From: Siphonodentalium dalli
Taxonomy: Eukaryota > Mollusca > Scaphopoda > Gadilida > Siphonodentaliidae
Reading direction: 5' to 3'
NCBI GenBank assembly: GCA_032622095.1
Contig: CP136068.1
Location: 134,175,989-134,239,988, forward strand
Length of the DNA stretch: 64,000 nt
A model generated the notes under the pieces. That model ran no database searches, was not told the DNA's origin, and was given only the letters and a program-made list of their open reading frames with translations. Positions 33,900 through 46,199 of the stretch are shown in pieces. How positions within the stretch are numbered: position 1 is the first letter of the stretch; the number at the start of each line of letters is the position of its first letter. The position numbers and the translations under genes are program-made.

Positions 33900-34835
33900 A
33901 GTTTTTTACCCTGTGCCAATGCATTCTCTTATATTAGTACAGGCGATCTAGCCGAAAAATGTGGTCAACCCGGAACTAATTGCAACACAAATGCCTTTTA
34001 GTTTACTGGATAGCTGAATATGTACTGCATTAGACTATCAATATTTTAGGAAAATCCAATTGGGACAAATTTGATAAATTTGTGTTTCCATGGCAACGAT
34101 GGCTAATTATTGGGTATTTGGAAATTTTACTTTAAATAGTGCGTATCGTGAATAATTTAATAACTACCTAAAAGTTTACATTGGTTTATAGAAACACTTG
34201 TAATGGCCGACATTTCCACATATCCATGGTGACCTTAGAATGTCAAGGTCACGTATAAAGGTCAAGGTCATTTTTAAAATTCTGGATTTTTATCATTTAG
34301 CAGTCACATTTTCGACTGTCCTTGTTACGATTTATTACAAATAGCGATCACCAACAATATTTTATAAATTCCGGAATTCAGGCTCCATGGGAAGGTTCAT
34401 TTGAATGGATATCGATATATGCATTAGAAACTATAGCAATTTGAAATATGTGGCGACAACATATTTATGTACAACAAGACATAACTTGGGATATTTATAT
34501 AGATTGTTGAGACAAAAAATCACAGCATAACTTGTCATAATATATGCAAGTGTGTGTGAACTTGTTGCAACACAGATGTATTTTGGTACACTGGATAGTT
34601 AAAAATCTACTGCGTTAGAATATCTTTTATTTAGGAATATCCAATTGGGACAAAGTTAATAAATTTGAGTTTCCATGGCAACAATGGCTAATAATCGGAT
34701 ATTTGGAAATTTGACATTAAATAGTATGTATCGTGAATAATTTAATAGCTACCGAAAAGTTTACCATTGGTTTATGGAAAGACTTGTAAAGTTCGATATT
34801 TGTCAAGGTCACGTATAAAAGTCAAGGTCATGAAA
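33900..34835. repeat. Left arm, segment c: two about 590-bp repeats rich in tcaaggtca
   Basis: Copies start near 33977 and 34565. Shared blocks are ttgcaacacaaatgcctttt or ttgcaacacagatgtatttt, tatccaattgggacaaa, tttccatggcaac-atggcta and aaaagtttaccattggttta. Each ends in paired tcaaggtca motifs (34242, 34262, 34803, 34822). Mirrored at about 43010-43965. Confidence 0.8.
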
Positions 34836-35860
34836 GAATTAAGAAAATGGAGATTCAACTCTATTCTGGCGGTGCTATGCTGCCAAACTGCTAAAACGTG
34901 CAAGAATTATGAAAATAGAATTTCAAATAGCAGTGTTATGCTGCTAAACTGCTAATTAATGATAAAAATGAAATTTCAAACTCTAGCGGTGATATGCTGT
35001 TAAACTGATAATTAATGAACAAAGGAAGATAATTGAGTTTCAAACTCGATTCTATAGCGATGCTATGCTGCTAAACTGCTAATTAATGAAAACAGTAAGA
35101 AACGAGAGTTTCAAACTCGATTTTAACGGTGCTATGCTGCTAAACTGCTAATATATGCAAAAATTATGAAGATGAAATTTCATCTCGATTCTAGCGGTGC
35201 TATGCTGCTAAACTGCTGATTAATGAAAACCACAAGAAAATATAATTGCAAACTCGATTCAAGCAGTGCTATGCTTCTAAACTGAAAATTAATGAAAACA
35301 TTAATAAACCAGAGTTTCAATCTGGATTCTAGCGATGCTATGCTGATAAAACTACTGATACATGTACATAAAAGAATTAAGGAAAAAGGAATTTCAAACT
35401 CGATTCTAGTGGTGCTATGCTGCTTGACTTCTAATACATTAGCAAATTAAGAAAATGGAGTTTCAAACTCGATTCTAGCAGTGCTATGCTGCTAACCTGA
35501 TAATTTAAGAACAAATTTAGAAACTAGAGTTTCAAACTCGATTCTATATAACGGTGCGATGCTGCTAACCTGCTAGTTAATGAAAACATTTATAAACATC
35601 AAGGAAAACACTTAGTACAGCATGAACAATGTTCGCATTAGTGATGCGGACTGGATCGGACTACACTAGGTGGTCCAGTCCGGTCCGGTCCAGTTTCAAC
35701 TCTAATCTAGCGGTGCTATGCTGCTAATATAAGCAAGAATTATGAAAATGGATTTTCAACTTGATTCTAGCAGGGCTATGCTACTAAACTGCTACTTAAT
35801 AAACAAATTTAGAAACCAGAGTTTCAAAAAACTGCTTATTAATGAAAAAATGAAGACATA
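34836..35860. repeat. Left arm, segment d: about 75-bp minisatellite
   Basis: More than ten units of gtttcaaactcgattctagc, then ggtgctatgctgctaaactg, then ctaattaatgaaaa, with spacer length varying. A block near 35596-35690 (aacatcaaggaaaacactta, then gcggactggatcggacta) recurs at about 36064-36185. Mirrored at 38285-38885. Confidence 0.9.
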
Positions 35861-36063
35861 AATGTAATTCGTTGGAAAATCAAACTACGAGAACACTTTG
35901 AACATAATCATAATGCCCCGCCGACACCCCAGCATGCGGTGATTCCATTCCCAGCACACATACAATGACATAATGCCCCACCTGCATCCCAAAATACGAA
36001 GACTCCATTATCATCATATATACTAGTAATACCCCATCTGTACCCCAGCTTGGGTGCAATATA

Positions 36064-36240
36064 AACATCAAGGAAGACACTTAGTACAACACGAACAATT
36101 TTCGCATTAGATATACGAACCGGACCGGACTACACTGGGTGGTCAGATACACTAACTATATATAGACGGTCCAGTCCGGTCCGGTCCGGTCCAGGCCATT
36201 CCGGCCCGGTACCCTTGTCTGGGTCGGTCCAAAGCGGTCC
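36064..36240. repeat. Left arm, segment e: ccggtcc-rich block
   Basis: Contains aacatcaaggaagacactta and then cggtccagtccggtccggtc, followed by cattccggcccggtaccc. It is a second copy of the 35596-35700 block. Its counterpart (ccggtccagaag and ccgtggaccggtaccggacc) is at 37708-37790 in opposite order. Confidence 0.7.
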
Positions 36241-36564
36241 GATCCACTTACATGCGCAAGAGTCCTGGGGAAAAATATTAAAATACCAATATAGACTATA
36301 CCAGTGACAAGGCGCAAAAGATATAAAACTATCAAAACCCTATTGAATTCTACAAAATCGATCATTTCAGTCAAACTATCCCCCGATGTGACTTATAGGC
36401 AATTAAATTCTCTTTCATTTGACATATAATTCGACAAAATTGAACGAAGCGAATATAAAGTTATAAAATCAGGATTTTCGAGCAATAATTTGTCACGAGC
36501 GTGTACTGAAACGCAAGGACATAACCTATAAATGCTCATACATATTCCGTAAGTAAATCCGAAG

Positions 36565-36665
36565 ACACACATAGGCCTACATTTTTTTTTTATTTTACCC
36601 GATGTGTTTGTGCCCAATTTTTCAACTTTATTCATCAAATGAATTCCAAAAAATAAGACGTGTCT
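36565..36665. repeat. Inner inverted repeat, left half (pairs with 37100-37180)
   Basis: tattttacccgatgtgtttg, then caatttttcaactttattca, then tcaaatgaattccaaaaa. The inverse occurs at 37100-37180 (tttttggaatttgtttgatg, ataaagttgaaaaaatgg, acaaacacatcgggtgaaat). The midpoint of the pair is near 36882. Confidence 0.85.
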
Positions 36666-37099
36666 TCGAATCGCAGTAAATTTTGAAAGCGAAAGTAAAA
36701 CAAGAATTGGTGGGTCAAGGTCACACTGCCACTATTGAAATTCGCAGAATTTTAATATTGTATCAAAACAAATTCCAATTATTTAACAATACTTTCACTT
36801 CACTTCTGTTTTAAAATCAGATAAACTTCTTTGCACAGATCAAATTAATAATTCAAGTGTCTCTTCAATACTCCATCGGATATCTATGCGTAATTGATTT
36901 TTTTTCAAGCCAACATCTCTCTATTATTGTCAATCAATCTTCTTCTTCCGTGCGCATAAGACAAATCTCTTTGAAGAGTGTTTTAAGCCTGGCGCATGCT
37001 TGATAAAAACGGTTAAAATATCTTATTTACTGTTAAAACAGTTCCGGAGTTACTTGTTTACAGTCAGCAAGCGGCTCAAAATGTACTGCCAGTCGCAGA

Positions 37100-37180
37100 C
37101 TCGTTTTGTTTTTGGAATTTGTTTGATGAATAAAGTTGAAAAAATGGAGGACAAACACATCGGGTGAAATAAAAAAGGCA
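37100..37180. repeat. Inner inverted repeat, right half (pairs with 36565-36665)
   Basis: See the partner at 36565-36665. The 435-bp spacer between the halves has no further symmetry that I can see. Confidence 0.85.
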
Positions 37181-37699
37181 TGGGTGGCATCGGGGTGACT
37201 TGCGGGACATATGTGAGCAGTTAAAGGTCATATCATCATCACGGTTAAGTACACATTCACGACAAATTATTGCTCTAAAATATTGATTTTAACATGACAT
37301 CATGAAACAGAATAATGTGTTTGACATTATTTCCGACAATGATGGGTCATTTGGTCTTGAAATGTTTATCAGACTAATTATCTGTCATATTTTATAATTG
37401 TATCGTTACAAAAACAGAAACAACAACAATAATAATGAATAGTCTTAGACATGACAGCAGACAACATTGGTTCAACACCAACATTTGAGTTATTTCCAGG
37501 ATTGACGGTAGAGATAACGCAGTAAAATTTAAAATTATTAGTAGTACTCTACCGTAAAAAAAGGATATTATAGCATGGTCATGTCCAGCTTTAAAAAAGT
37601 ACCAAATGTTTTATTTTCTAACAGTATTCAGCAGTCTACATGTTGAAGTCACATATATTTGTAAGCTATATATGTAATAGTTCCACAACAACCATATCT

Positions 37700-37790
37700 A
37701 GTCTGAACCGGTCCAGAAGGGTTGGTTCGGTTCCCGGTCCTGTACAGCCGTGGACCGGTACCGGACCTTTTTTCGCGGTCCTGTCTGTAT
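37700..37790. repeat. Right arm, segment e: ccggtcc-rich block
   Basis: Reads ctgaaccggtccagaagggt, ggttcggttcccggtcctgt and gtggaccggtaccggacctt. The similarity to segment e on the left is compositional plus local, so the pairing is weaker than for the other segments. Confidence 0.5.
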
Positions 37791-37924
37791 GCTTGTTGGC
37801 GGGAATTTGTTTTAGAACCAGAAAGATTGAGCGTGAACCCCGAAGCAAATGTATTGCATCGCTATTGGAGTGTTATCTTCCTGTAAAATTCTAAATATGT
37901 GCCATGTATGCGGATACCGATGTG

Positions 37925-38235
37925 AAGGTTCTAGGTTCATAAGCGTTCTGATGCTACCATTGGATTGTTAATACTGTAATCACGGATCTGCGTGTTGACA
38001 AGACTGCGTCGTTTCCACCCATTGGTTCGTAACTTCAGAAGCGTTCTCTTCCTGCGAAATTTTAAATGTGTGCCCTGTATGCGGATACGTATATAGAGCT
38101 TCTGGGTTCATATGCGTTCAGATGCTCCGATTGGTTTGTTGTAACTTCATAATCACGGATGTGCGTGGTGCTACGTCAGCCTCTTTTGCACCAATTGGTT
38201 AGCAACTTCAGAACCCCTTTAAAATTTCGTGTCAA
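37925..38235 (+). repeat. Two-copy direct repeat, period about 170 bp
   Basis: The blocks gtatgcggatac, ttctaggttcataagcgttc or ttctgggttcatatgcgttc, aatcacggatstgcgtg and ttggttcgtaacttcagaa or ttggttagcaacttcagaa occur in order twice. A third, partial start is at the left. Confidence 0.8.
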
Positions 38236-38284
38236 CATAATTATTGTAATTACAATCCTAAACATATATTACATAATTTATTTT

Positions 38285-38885
38285 ATTAGTTCGCCGTTTT
38301 GCAGCATAGAACAACTAGATTTAAGTTTGAACCTGTCTTTTCTTAATTCTTTAATTTATTTGCAGTTAAGCACCACAGCATCGCCAGAATCGATTTTGAA
38401 ACTCTCTTTCTTAATTCTTTCATTAATTAAAGCAGCATATGATTGAACCTCTCTTTTCTTAATTATTTCAATAATTGACAGTATGGCATAATATTGCACC
38501 ATTAGAATCGAATTTGAAACTCTCTTTTCTTAATTCTTTTCTTAATGATCAGTTTAGCAGTATAGCACCACTAACGTCGAGTTTGAAAATCTCGTTTCTT
38601 AATTAGTTGAGTACCATATATAGGACCGCTAGAATCCAGTTTGAAACTCTTTTCTATATTATGCCATTATTTAGCAGCATAGCTCAGCTAAAATGGTATT
38701 TGAACCTCTATTTTCTTAACTCTGTTTTTGATTAGAAATTTAGCATCACAGCACTGCTAGAATCGAGTTTGAAAGCGGTTTCTTAATTCTTTCATTAATT
38801 AGCAGTTTAGCAGCATATATAGCACCGCTAGAATCGAGTTTGAAACTCTGTTTCCAATTCTTTCACTCATTATCACAAAGGACCT
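38285..38885. repeat. Right arm, segment d (mirrors 34836-35860)
   Basis: About seven units of gctagaatcgagtttgaaac, then tctttcattaattagcag, then tttagcagcatatatagcac. These are the exact reverse orientation of segment d on the left. The array is shorter than on the left. Confidence 0.9.
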
Positions 38886-39420
38886 ATATATGACTACCAA
38901 AACAAAATTGACCACGTTTCTGCATGGCCATTTATGGTAATTTAATTGTGGGGTGCAGCGCACAAGTCGTCCGAAAAATTGAAATCACGCCACAACTATG
39001 TCCATTCGTGAGGCTCGTCGTCCGTACTTGCGCATATCAGTTTATTAAGTTCCAAAAGTGTGTGTTACAGTGACCCTACTTCATTTGTAGCGGTGTTGTT
39101 ACGGGAAACCCCTTGATATTTCTCGAGGGATTCCAATTAATTTATCTACAGGGATGTTCAGATAATAAGTTCAACAAGCAGCTGTATTATATTTAATCCC
39201 TACAAATGAATGAATGCGCACCAAGTAACAACTGCTCAGCTACTATCCATTTATCAAAGGGTTAAACCAGATGCTTTTTAATATTGGCATTTTCGAAGAA
39301 TGTATATATACTTGTGGGGTGCAGCGCACAAGTCGTCCGAACAATATAAAGCACCAAACAAGTACCCATTCGTGAGGCTCACCGTCCGTATATGTGCATA
39401 TCCTCAGCGTTATAACAGCG
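38886..39420 (+). repeat. Direct repeat pair, gtggggtgcagcgcacaagt
   Basis: Copies at about 38945-39050 and about 39312-39405 share gtggggtgcagcgcacaagt, cgtccgaa and cattcgtgaggctc-cgtccgt. A more distant version is near 39975-40070 (ttgtggggttcattacacaa, cccattcgt). No gene. Confidence 0.75.
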
Positions 39421-40139
39421 CTATGCTCTTTAACGTGGATACTTTTAGTCTGGTCTCAGGTACAAAACACTGTATAATCTCACCATTCAAGGTTGTCATT
39501 TTATTTACCAATCATTAATATGCGATGAAATTAAAACAAATGAAGAAACCTACAAGTAACACACTACTTTTCGCCTGAAAATCTATTATTAATTTTTACT
39601 TTCAACACAATTCAGGCAGCAATCTCAACCCTTTTGGCATTACATTCACCTCAATTACTTTCACAACACGTTTCTCTGCATGTGTTTCCATTATAGTTAT
39701 CAAATAAATAAAAAAATGTAATGTCGAAATTCTGACATCAGGAAAAGTTGAAGTACGCATATTTTCAAAAAACCCCACAATTACAGAATTTACAAGAAGG
39801 CCCTGCACATGCGCATATCAATATTTAATTTCTAAAGTCACGTGACAGTCTCACAATGTCAAAATCACATCAAATTACGGACGGACAATTAAAATATATA
39901 ACTGACAGAAATTGCGGGGTGTGAAAATGTTCGGCTACTGGTGGGTTGCTAGTCGAAATTTGAATTTTGACAATGAATTTGTGGGGTTCATTACACAAGT
40001 AAAATTCAACCCATTCGTATGCCGTGTACGTGTGAAATAACCCACATTTGAACCTCTGGAGTTGGGCACACGGACGGCTTGACAGACGGATGGACGCATG
40101 TAAAACATTATACCCCATCTTTTGGGATGGGGATATAAT

Positions 40140-40690
40140 TACCACGATTAAAACGAAACGTCTTCAAAATGAAAGCATCTGTGTTGCTATTTCATATGTC
40201 ATTGTCTTGAGAATACTAAGACGAACTTATGGGGTAATTTGGCGAAGGTCCAATCAGGCGCGGGGTCAGGGGAGGGGTGTTAAAAATGGCCAAATTTTGT
40301 TCTCGATCTGATTATCATCAAACTCAGAATATAAAGTCTCTGAGAGATGGCGATTACAAATTCGCAAAATTCTTGAAACTGGTGATATATACAAAAGCCC
40401 ATAAACATTAATACTAATGGGCTAGAATGGCATGCCGCCAGTACTCATTCAAAATGAAAGCATTTATGACGCGATTTGACATTTTGTTTAGAATACTGAA
40501 TCGAACACATGGGGTAACTTTGGTCGACGTCGCACCAGGAAATGGGCCAGGAGTGAGTGTCAGAAAAAGGCCAAATATAATTTTTCATCAACCCAGCGAT
40601 CAACGATCTTTCAAAATGAAAGCTTCTATGTCGCTATTTCATATGCCGTTGTCCTTGTCATTGTTATTTTACGAAATATCATATTTCTAT
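40140..40690 (+). repeat. Tandem-like duplication of about 270 bp
   Basis: Blocks ttcaaaatgaaagcat-tat, tagaatact, cgaac-atggggtaa and ggccaaat occur near 40160-40290 and 40440-40570, and the first block starts a third time near 40610. The frames at 40048-40311 and 40427-40693 lie in the repeat. Confidence 0.7.
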
Positions 40691-42091
40691 TGATGGAAGT
40701 CTAAAACATGGAGGTATCCACATTTCCGCCGGGAACTTGAAATCTAGTTCTGTTTAATATTGTTAAAATTTATGATTCAGACAACCAGACAAGCAAACGG
40801 ACATGCTGATTATAATAGTCATCCAAAATAGTTTGGGGCGACAATATCTCTACAATGGAACCATATCGGTCAATTGTTTTTTTTTTGGAAATGCTCTAAT
40901 GAAAGCACTGCTGATGGCGACCCAATTTTTCGTAGAGTTCTGATAGACCACGCATGACTCAGTTATCTGTGTGGATGAACAGAACACCATTATATTATTC
41001 TGTTGCCCATGGACACAGGAAAGTAAATATATCCACTCAATGTAGTTCCATCTGTATGATATTGTATATTGAAATTGTTAAAGATGGATTATCTCTCTAT
41101 ATAACAATTTTTAAATAGTTTCGTGGGTATAAAATAATATATATTAATCGAAGTCCCATGTCCGGAAACGCTTATTTTAAATGAGATGATTAAGTGGGAC
41201 ACGTTATTGTTCTATTTTTATAACAGACCATTTAGGCGATAACATGTAGAGATAGAGATCATTAGGGTGTTCCCATAGCTATGCACCGAACATCAAATGT
41301 CCCATATTGATTGTTTGTATTGTTTCGTTAGATAGTTATAAGCGATAGTGAGTCTAATTAACGTTTATTTGTGACAAAATTACAAAATAAATATATGGTC
41401 TCTGTCAACATAACCACTATTGTTCGTTAGCTAAACAACCACACATTTTTAGACCAGAAAATATTCGAACTATAATAAATAGTAATCGATTGAAGCATAT
41501 CCGGACAGGGATCTTCGATTTATATATAATATTTTATACCCCGGTAACTATGTAGCACATGTTTACAAAGAGACAGACCATCTTTAAATATAGCTCTGTT
41601 TCGTTGATCACCGTAATCAACTATGGAAGCAGTACTGAGGAAGTAGGCCTGCACTATGTATATTGTGTTTGGCTCACATATCGGGTGTGATGTCATTGCG
41701 TTATTGGCGCCATTGTGATATTTTTGCAGTTATATATATTACGAGGTGCGTGTCTATATATCTTGGAATGTCGTTAGATGTCACAGAATACGGACATCTA
41801 ATAAGATTAATCATTTCTCGAAGTACTGAACCAACGTTAAGTGTATACATGCATTACCATGGTAATCAACTACAACATATATGGTGTATAAATACTCTAA
41901 AATGTGTAATTTTGAACTGAGAAAGGTTAACCATACCTAACTTACTCATTGATACATAACTTAGCATGCTTATACAGTTGTCAACCATATCGGACCAAAA
42001 CAAATGCATCGCTGTCAGGAACCACACTCCCTAATACGAAAATCACGTACCCCACACATTATGTACATCCTTATGAAATTGAAATACACAC
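40691..42091. other. Stretch without a recognisable gene
   Basis: AT-rich DNA inside the large inverted structure, with no matching segment found on the left arm. No supported coding region, RNA or array. Confidence 0.5.
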
Positions 42092-42870
42092 ACATGGGCA
42101 GGGACGTGGCTAGAGGGTCTCCGTTGGGGGTGTCCAATTTGTAGAATTACAACTGCACGCCCCCCCCCCACTTGAATCCGGCCGACAAACATGTTTTGCA
42201 TAATTCCAGTTGCACCCCTGATGACCAGTTCAGTCCACAATTTTGACTAGATGTAGTAAAATATTGTTTTCTTAAACTAATTAGCAGTTTTTTTGTATTG
42301 GCCACGGGGAGGGAACATGGTTCGGCCCGGTGTGAGAAAATTTTGAAATCTGAACAAGAAAATCGCAAAATCCTAGCATCTAGACTATAGCCTCAAGCCT
42401 TCCTAGAGTTGGAAATTTCAAACCTGACAGCCCCACTTAGGCTGTAAAATTTCCAACTGATGACAATTCCAATGACAATGTTGACCAAATGTAGGACAAT
42501 ATTGTTTTCTTAAATTAACTAGCAGTTTTTGACTGGCCACGGGGGAGGGACCAGGACACAAGCTTTCCAAGTGTTGGAAACTTCTAACCTGACACCCCCA
42601 TAAGGTTGGAAAATTTCCAACTGATGGCCATTTAAGTCCAAAAGTTTGACCACAGTAGGAAGATATGCAAATATTGGTCCAAAAACAATAAATTCCCCGA
42701 ATAAATTGTTTGAAAATCAAACTACAAGAACATTTTAAACCTACTGTTGGTGTGAAATTTCCAACTAATGTTGTGTTAGGTATGAAATTTCCAACTGTTG
42801 AAAATATTGACCAAAGTTGGGGGGGGGGTGAGACACACACAATCCCCCTGTCGCCACGTCCCTGCACATG
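42092..42870. mobile_element. Foldback MITE with ttggaaatttccaac sub-repeats, 779 bp
   Basis: Ends acatgggcagggacgtggct (left) and, inverted, catgtgcagggacgtggcga (right) form terminal repeats of about 22 bp. The right end is followed inside by a g run (42822-42830). The interior has several copies of ttggaaattttccaact/ttggaaacttctaacctgac, ttgtttaaacta-tagcag and related blocks, some inverted. It has no coding. A right-half fragment lies in the SGNH gene intron (17880-18060). Its position inside the right arm helps explain the arm-length difference of the large inverted structure. Confidence 0.75.
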
Positions 42871-43009
42871 GGGAATGTAATATATCATATTGTTTAGAAA
42901 TTGTATGTGATTATTTATTGCGTTCTTGTTTCTTGCAATATCACAGGGACATGCAGGCTGCATATATATGTTATTGTTATGTGAGCAAAACCGGTGTTTT
43001 CAACTCCCC

Positions 43010-43965
43010 CCCCGAATGACCTTGACCTGTAAGTGTGACTTTGACCTACACAAATAACAGATGACGGAACATCATGTTGAACATTTACCTATATGTATAT
43101 TTGTATAGGAACTATTCTTACCCAGACCAATTATATTCTTAGATATGACATTTTTTTCACAAAATTAGTATATAACCGTTGCCATGGCAACAATAATAGT
43201 TACATTTTCTTTCCACTTTTGCTCACTACTACAGGGTTAATAAGAATGGACAATCCGTAAGCTTTCCAACGGTATAAAACAATCCGAATTTGTATTAAAC
43301 TTCTTAAATATGGCCCTTTTCCTCTAATGGCCGCTCACCTACACGTATAACCATGTCTGGTCAAAATACTACGCAATTTTGCTTATCACGAAAGGGTACC
43401 ACCAATTTTGAAGGTCTATATCTTGGGAATGAGTTGCTATTATTGGTAAAACTATAATTCTGTACTAAGCAGTGGTCCTCCAAATTATTTTAAATATATC
43501 TTCGTCTCTCTACATCTTTAATTTCAATCAAGTGGGTCGAAGTTATATGATAGTATCGGAAAAAGCATACATTTTTTAGCAATGACCTTGACATTTACAT
43601 ATGACCTTCACCTTCCCAAGAGGTGAACCTCGTTTCAAAAGTTAGACAATAGTGAGTGTTCATATAAAACAACATAATATTTGACATAATTGAAACAGTT
43701 CTCGCCACACACGCAATGTAACACCTAGTTTCCACAGTCAGTTAAAATCACCACTCGTTGCCATGGAAACAGAAATTTTGCTATTTGTCCCAAATATTGT
43801 TCTCTAAATTTTGTGTATGTTGCATGCATTGACTTACTCTATATGGTGGCACCTTTGGCATTTGTGTTGCAATTAGTTCCGGGTTCAACCCTAATTCGCC
43901 TGTACTATATATGCGAGTCGATCATAGGTCGCCTCGCATATATAAGAGAATGCATTGGCCTAAAT
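43010..43965. repeat. Right arm, segment c (mirrors 33900-34835)
   Basis: Reverse-complement blocks gttgccatggaaacagaaat and gttgccatggcaacaataat, ggcatttgtgttgcaattag, tagttccgggttcaac, aattcgcctgtact, tataagagaatgcattggcc and tgaccttgacct/tgaccttgaca. The junction with segment d on the left arm is not preserved here: sequence 38.9-43.0 kb intervenes. Confidence 0.8.
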
Positions 43966-46199
43966 TTTTTTTACAATTTTAATAATTTTTTCTTGTATTC
44001 TTTAACAATTGTATAATTTCACCCACACAGAGCCCCAGACAAACATGAGCAGACGACACTCTTCTATATGCTTCTATATATGTGTGGGGCTCCCTGCAGG
44101 GTAATGGATGTTTTTTTATTTTACTTCCTAAAAAATGAAGAAAAATGAAACATTAAATAACAGAATCATTATCTATTGTTACATGCAATACAAAAAAAAA
44201 GCATACATTTTGAACTCCAGCAAATAAGATACATAATCGATCTCTGGTTTTGGGAAAGTGGGATATGAGTCCACGAGCAATCAAAGTTCACACCTCATAG
44301 TAACTACCTATCAATATAACACGGAATTCATCAGCGCACACGCACACAATGCTCTTTAATGACATAACATGATACCACAATGTCCATACAATGCAATCAT
44401 CGTTATAAATATTATTTATAGTAGTCGAGAGCTTGTTGCTTTGTATAATACACCTAATTGTATGCATATAAGTTGTTCTTGCCATTATGTGTCTTGATGT
44501 GCATGTTTTTCCGTACATTGATATTTTAGTCTCGAGTAATATGTGCATTAAATTGTTGGAATGTCAATCGGATTAATATATGTTACAAACAGAAGATACT
44601 GAGTTTCCGGGCTAAACTAATTTAAATTGAATCTTCTATATCTCCGGCGGATATCATATATGTATAAGTTCTTAGGGACGTGGGTCTGGACTGCATGTAT
44701 AGTAATATCTCTCATGCTAATACATTTTATTGATACATAGGTGACAGTGCAGTACACATATAATCTCCATTGAACATGCACGTTGGTGTTACATTTGTGA
44801 TTGCCGTCAGATTATATCCATAAGCGCGGCAACTCACTAGCAAAACAGGATGTCACTGGAAAAAGATGTGTTGTCCACGATTATTTTGAGTCATAGGTGG
44901 CATTTGAATTGGATAAAATTGTAAGTAATGATAAACTGTAGGCTAGTAGCAAATGTAAACACAATTGAAATCAGGATAGGCATAAAGCAATTCACAATAA
45001 ACACTAGTCATTAGTCTTGATATTCAAATTGTGCTTATGGTTTGGTCTATGGCGGCTAGGCCATATCACAACATTGTATGCTTATGGGTGGCGGAAAGAC
45101 AGCGCAGATCTTACGGCGGAATCAATATACTCAGTGCACACATAACCGACATACCCCCAAACTTGCACAGATATTCGAGTGTTAGTTTCACTTAACATGG
45201 TCCTCATATCAGTGTTGCTGATCGGGATGCATAACATACTCGTCATTGGCGTAGTGTTTTAAGGGGGATACAAGTAACTGATTGTAAGCCAGAGTGATGT
45301 GATCAACTCAAAATCACTGGCATATAGTGTTGTTTTCTTGTTTACGCAGTAGAGTCCTTTGAGTTTCTCCAGAAAACCTGGGAAAGCCATGCTCAAGTGC
45401 CCAATGCTGCAAATGCATAGATTCACATTGTACATTGTATGACTAATATTCAATGAAAATGTGGGAATTAGAAATGTATTTTTCAGATCCCTCTATGTCT
45501 CTATAAGCATGTCGCCACTGGAGTCATATTTGACCTTTAGTCACGGAACGCTAATTGAATGGTTGACTATTAGATATATGTAGTACTTATGATGAGAAAA
45601 GCAATCTTTTCCATTCCAAAATATTATTGTTGAAAAGTTAACTTATCGCGTGATACCTACAATTAACTACCGGCACTAGAGCGAACAAACAAACAATTTG
45701 AACGGTTGTTGAAGACTTCTGGCACGTAACAACAAATCCGGCGCAAAGCACCACAAAAGAACGTCTCTTCTCTGGCTGTTGTACTTCTTCACAAAATTCA
45801 AGTGACATCCATATCATGGGGTGTCATCTTGTATTTTAACATCCCTCTGATAGCGAGTGTGATTGTCATATAATTATGTCTCACAAAATGACATCTACAA
45901 CTGCGCATTTGTTGTTTTATTCTTGGTTACGATTCTCAGAGGTACCTTTGTTCGCAATGTTATAACTTTATAGGTGAGGAATGTTGAGCTTTGGGTTTAT
46001 TATTTCGCAAATTAAAGATATGTTAAATACAGAACTAGTTCATATGACTAATGTAATGAAATGAATGTAATGAATCGCCGTAATATATACCACTTGATAC
46101 GTCATTTGTGCTGTTTTCCCGTATTTGTTTTCACGAAGTGTTATAAATTTGAGGCAGACAAAGCTCATCTGATTGTTTTTATATACTTGACCGCCATAT
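43966..46199. other. Stretch without a recognisable gene
   Basis: Part of the excess sequence of the right arm. A short imperfect hairpin (cacacagagcccc with ggggctc) is at about 44022-44095. The minus-strand frames at 44288-44548 and 45259-45453 have no motifs. Nothing else is recognised. Confidence 0.5.

Noticed and set aside
37725-37735. tRNA box B-like ggttcggttcc
   Set aside because: No matching box A or cloverleaf upstream; the motif comes from the ccggtcc-rich repeat.
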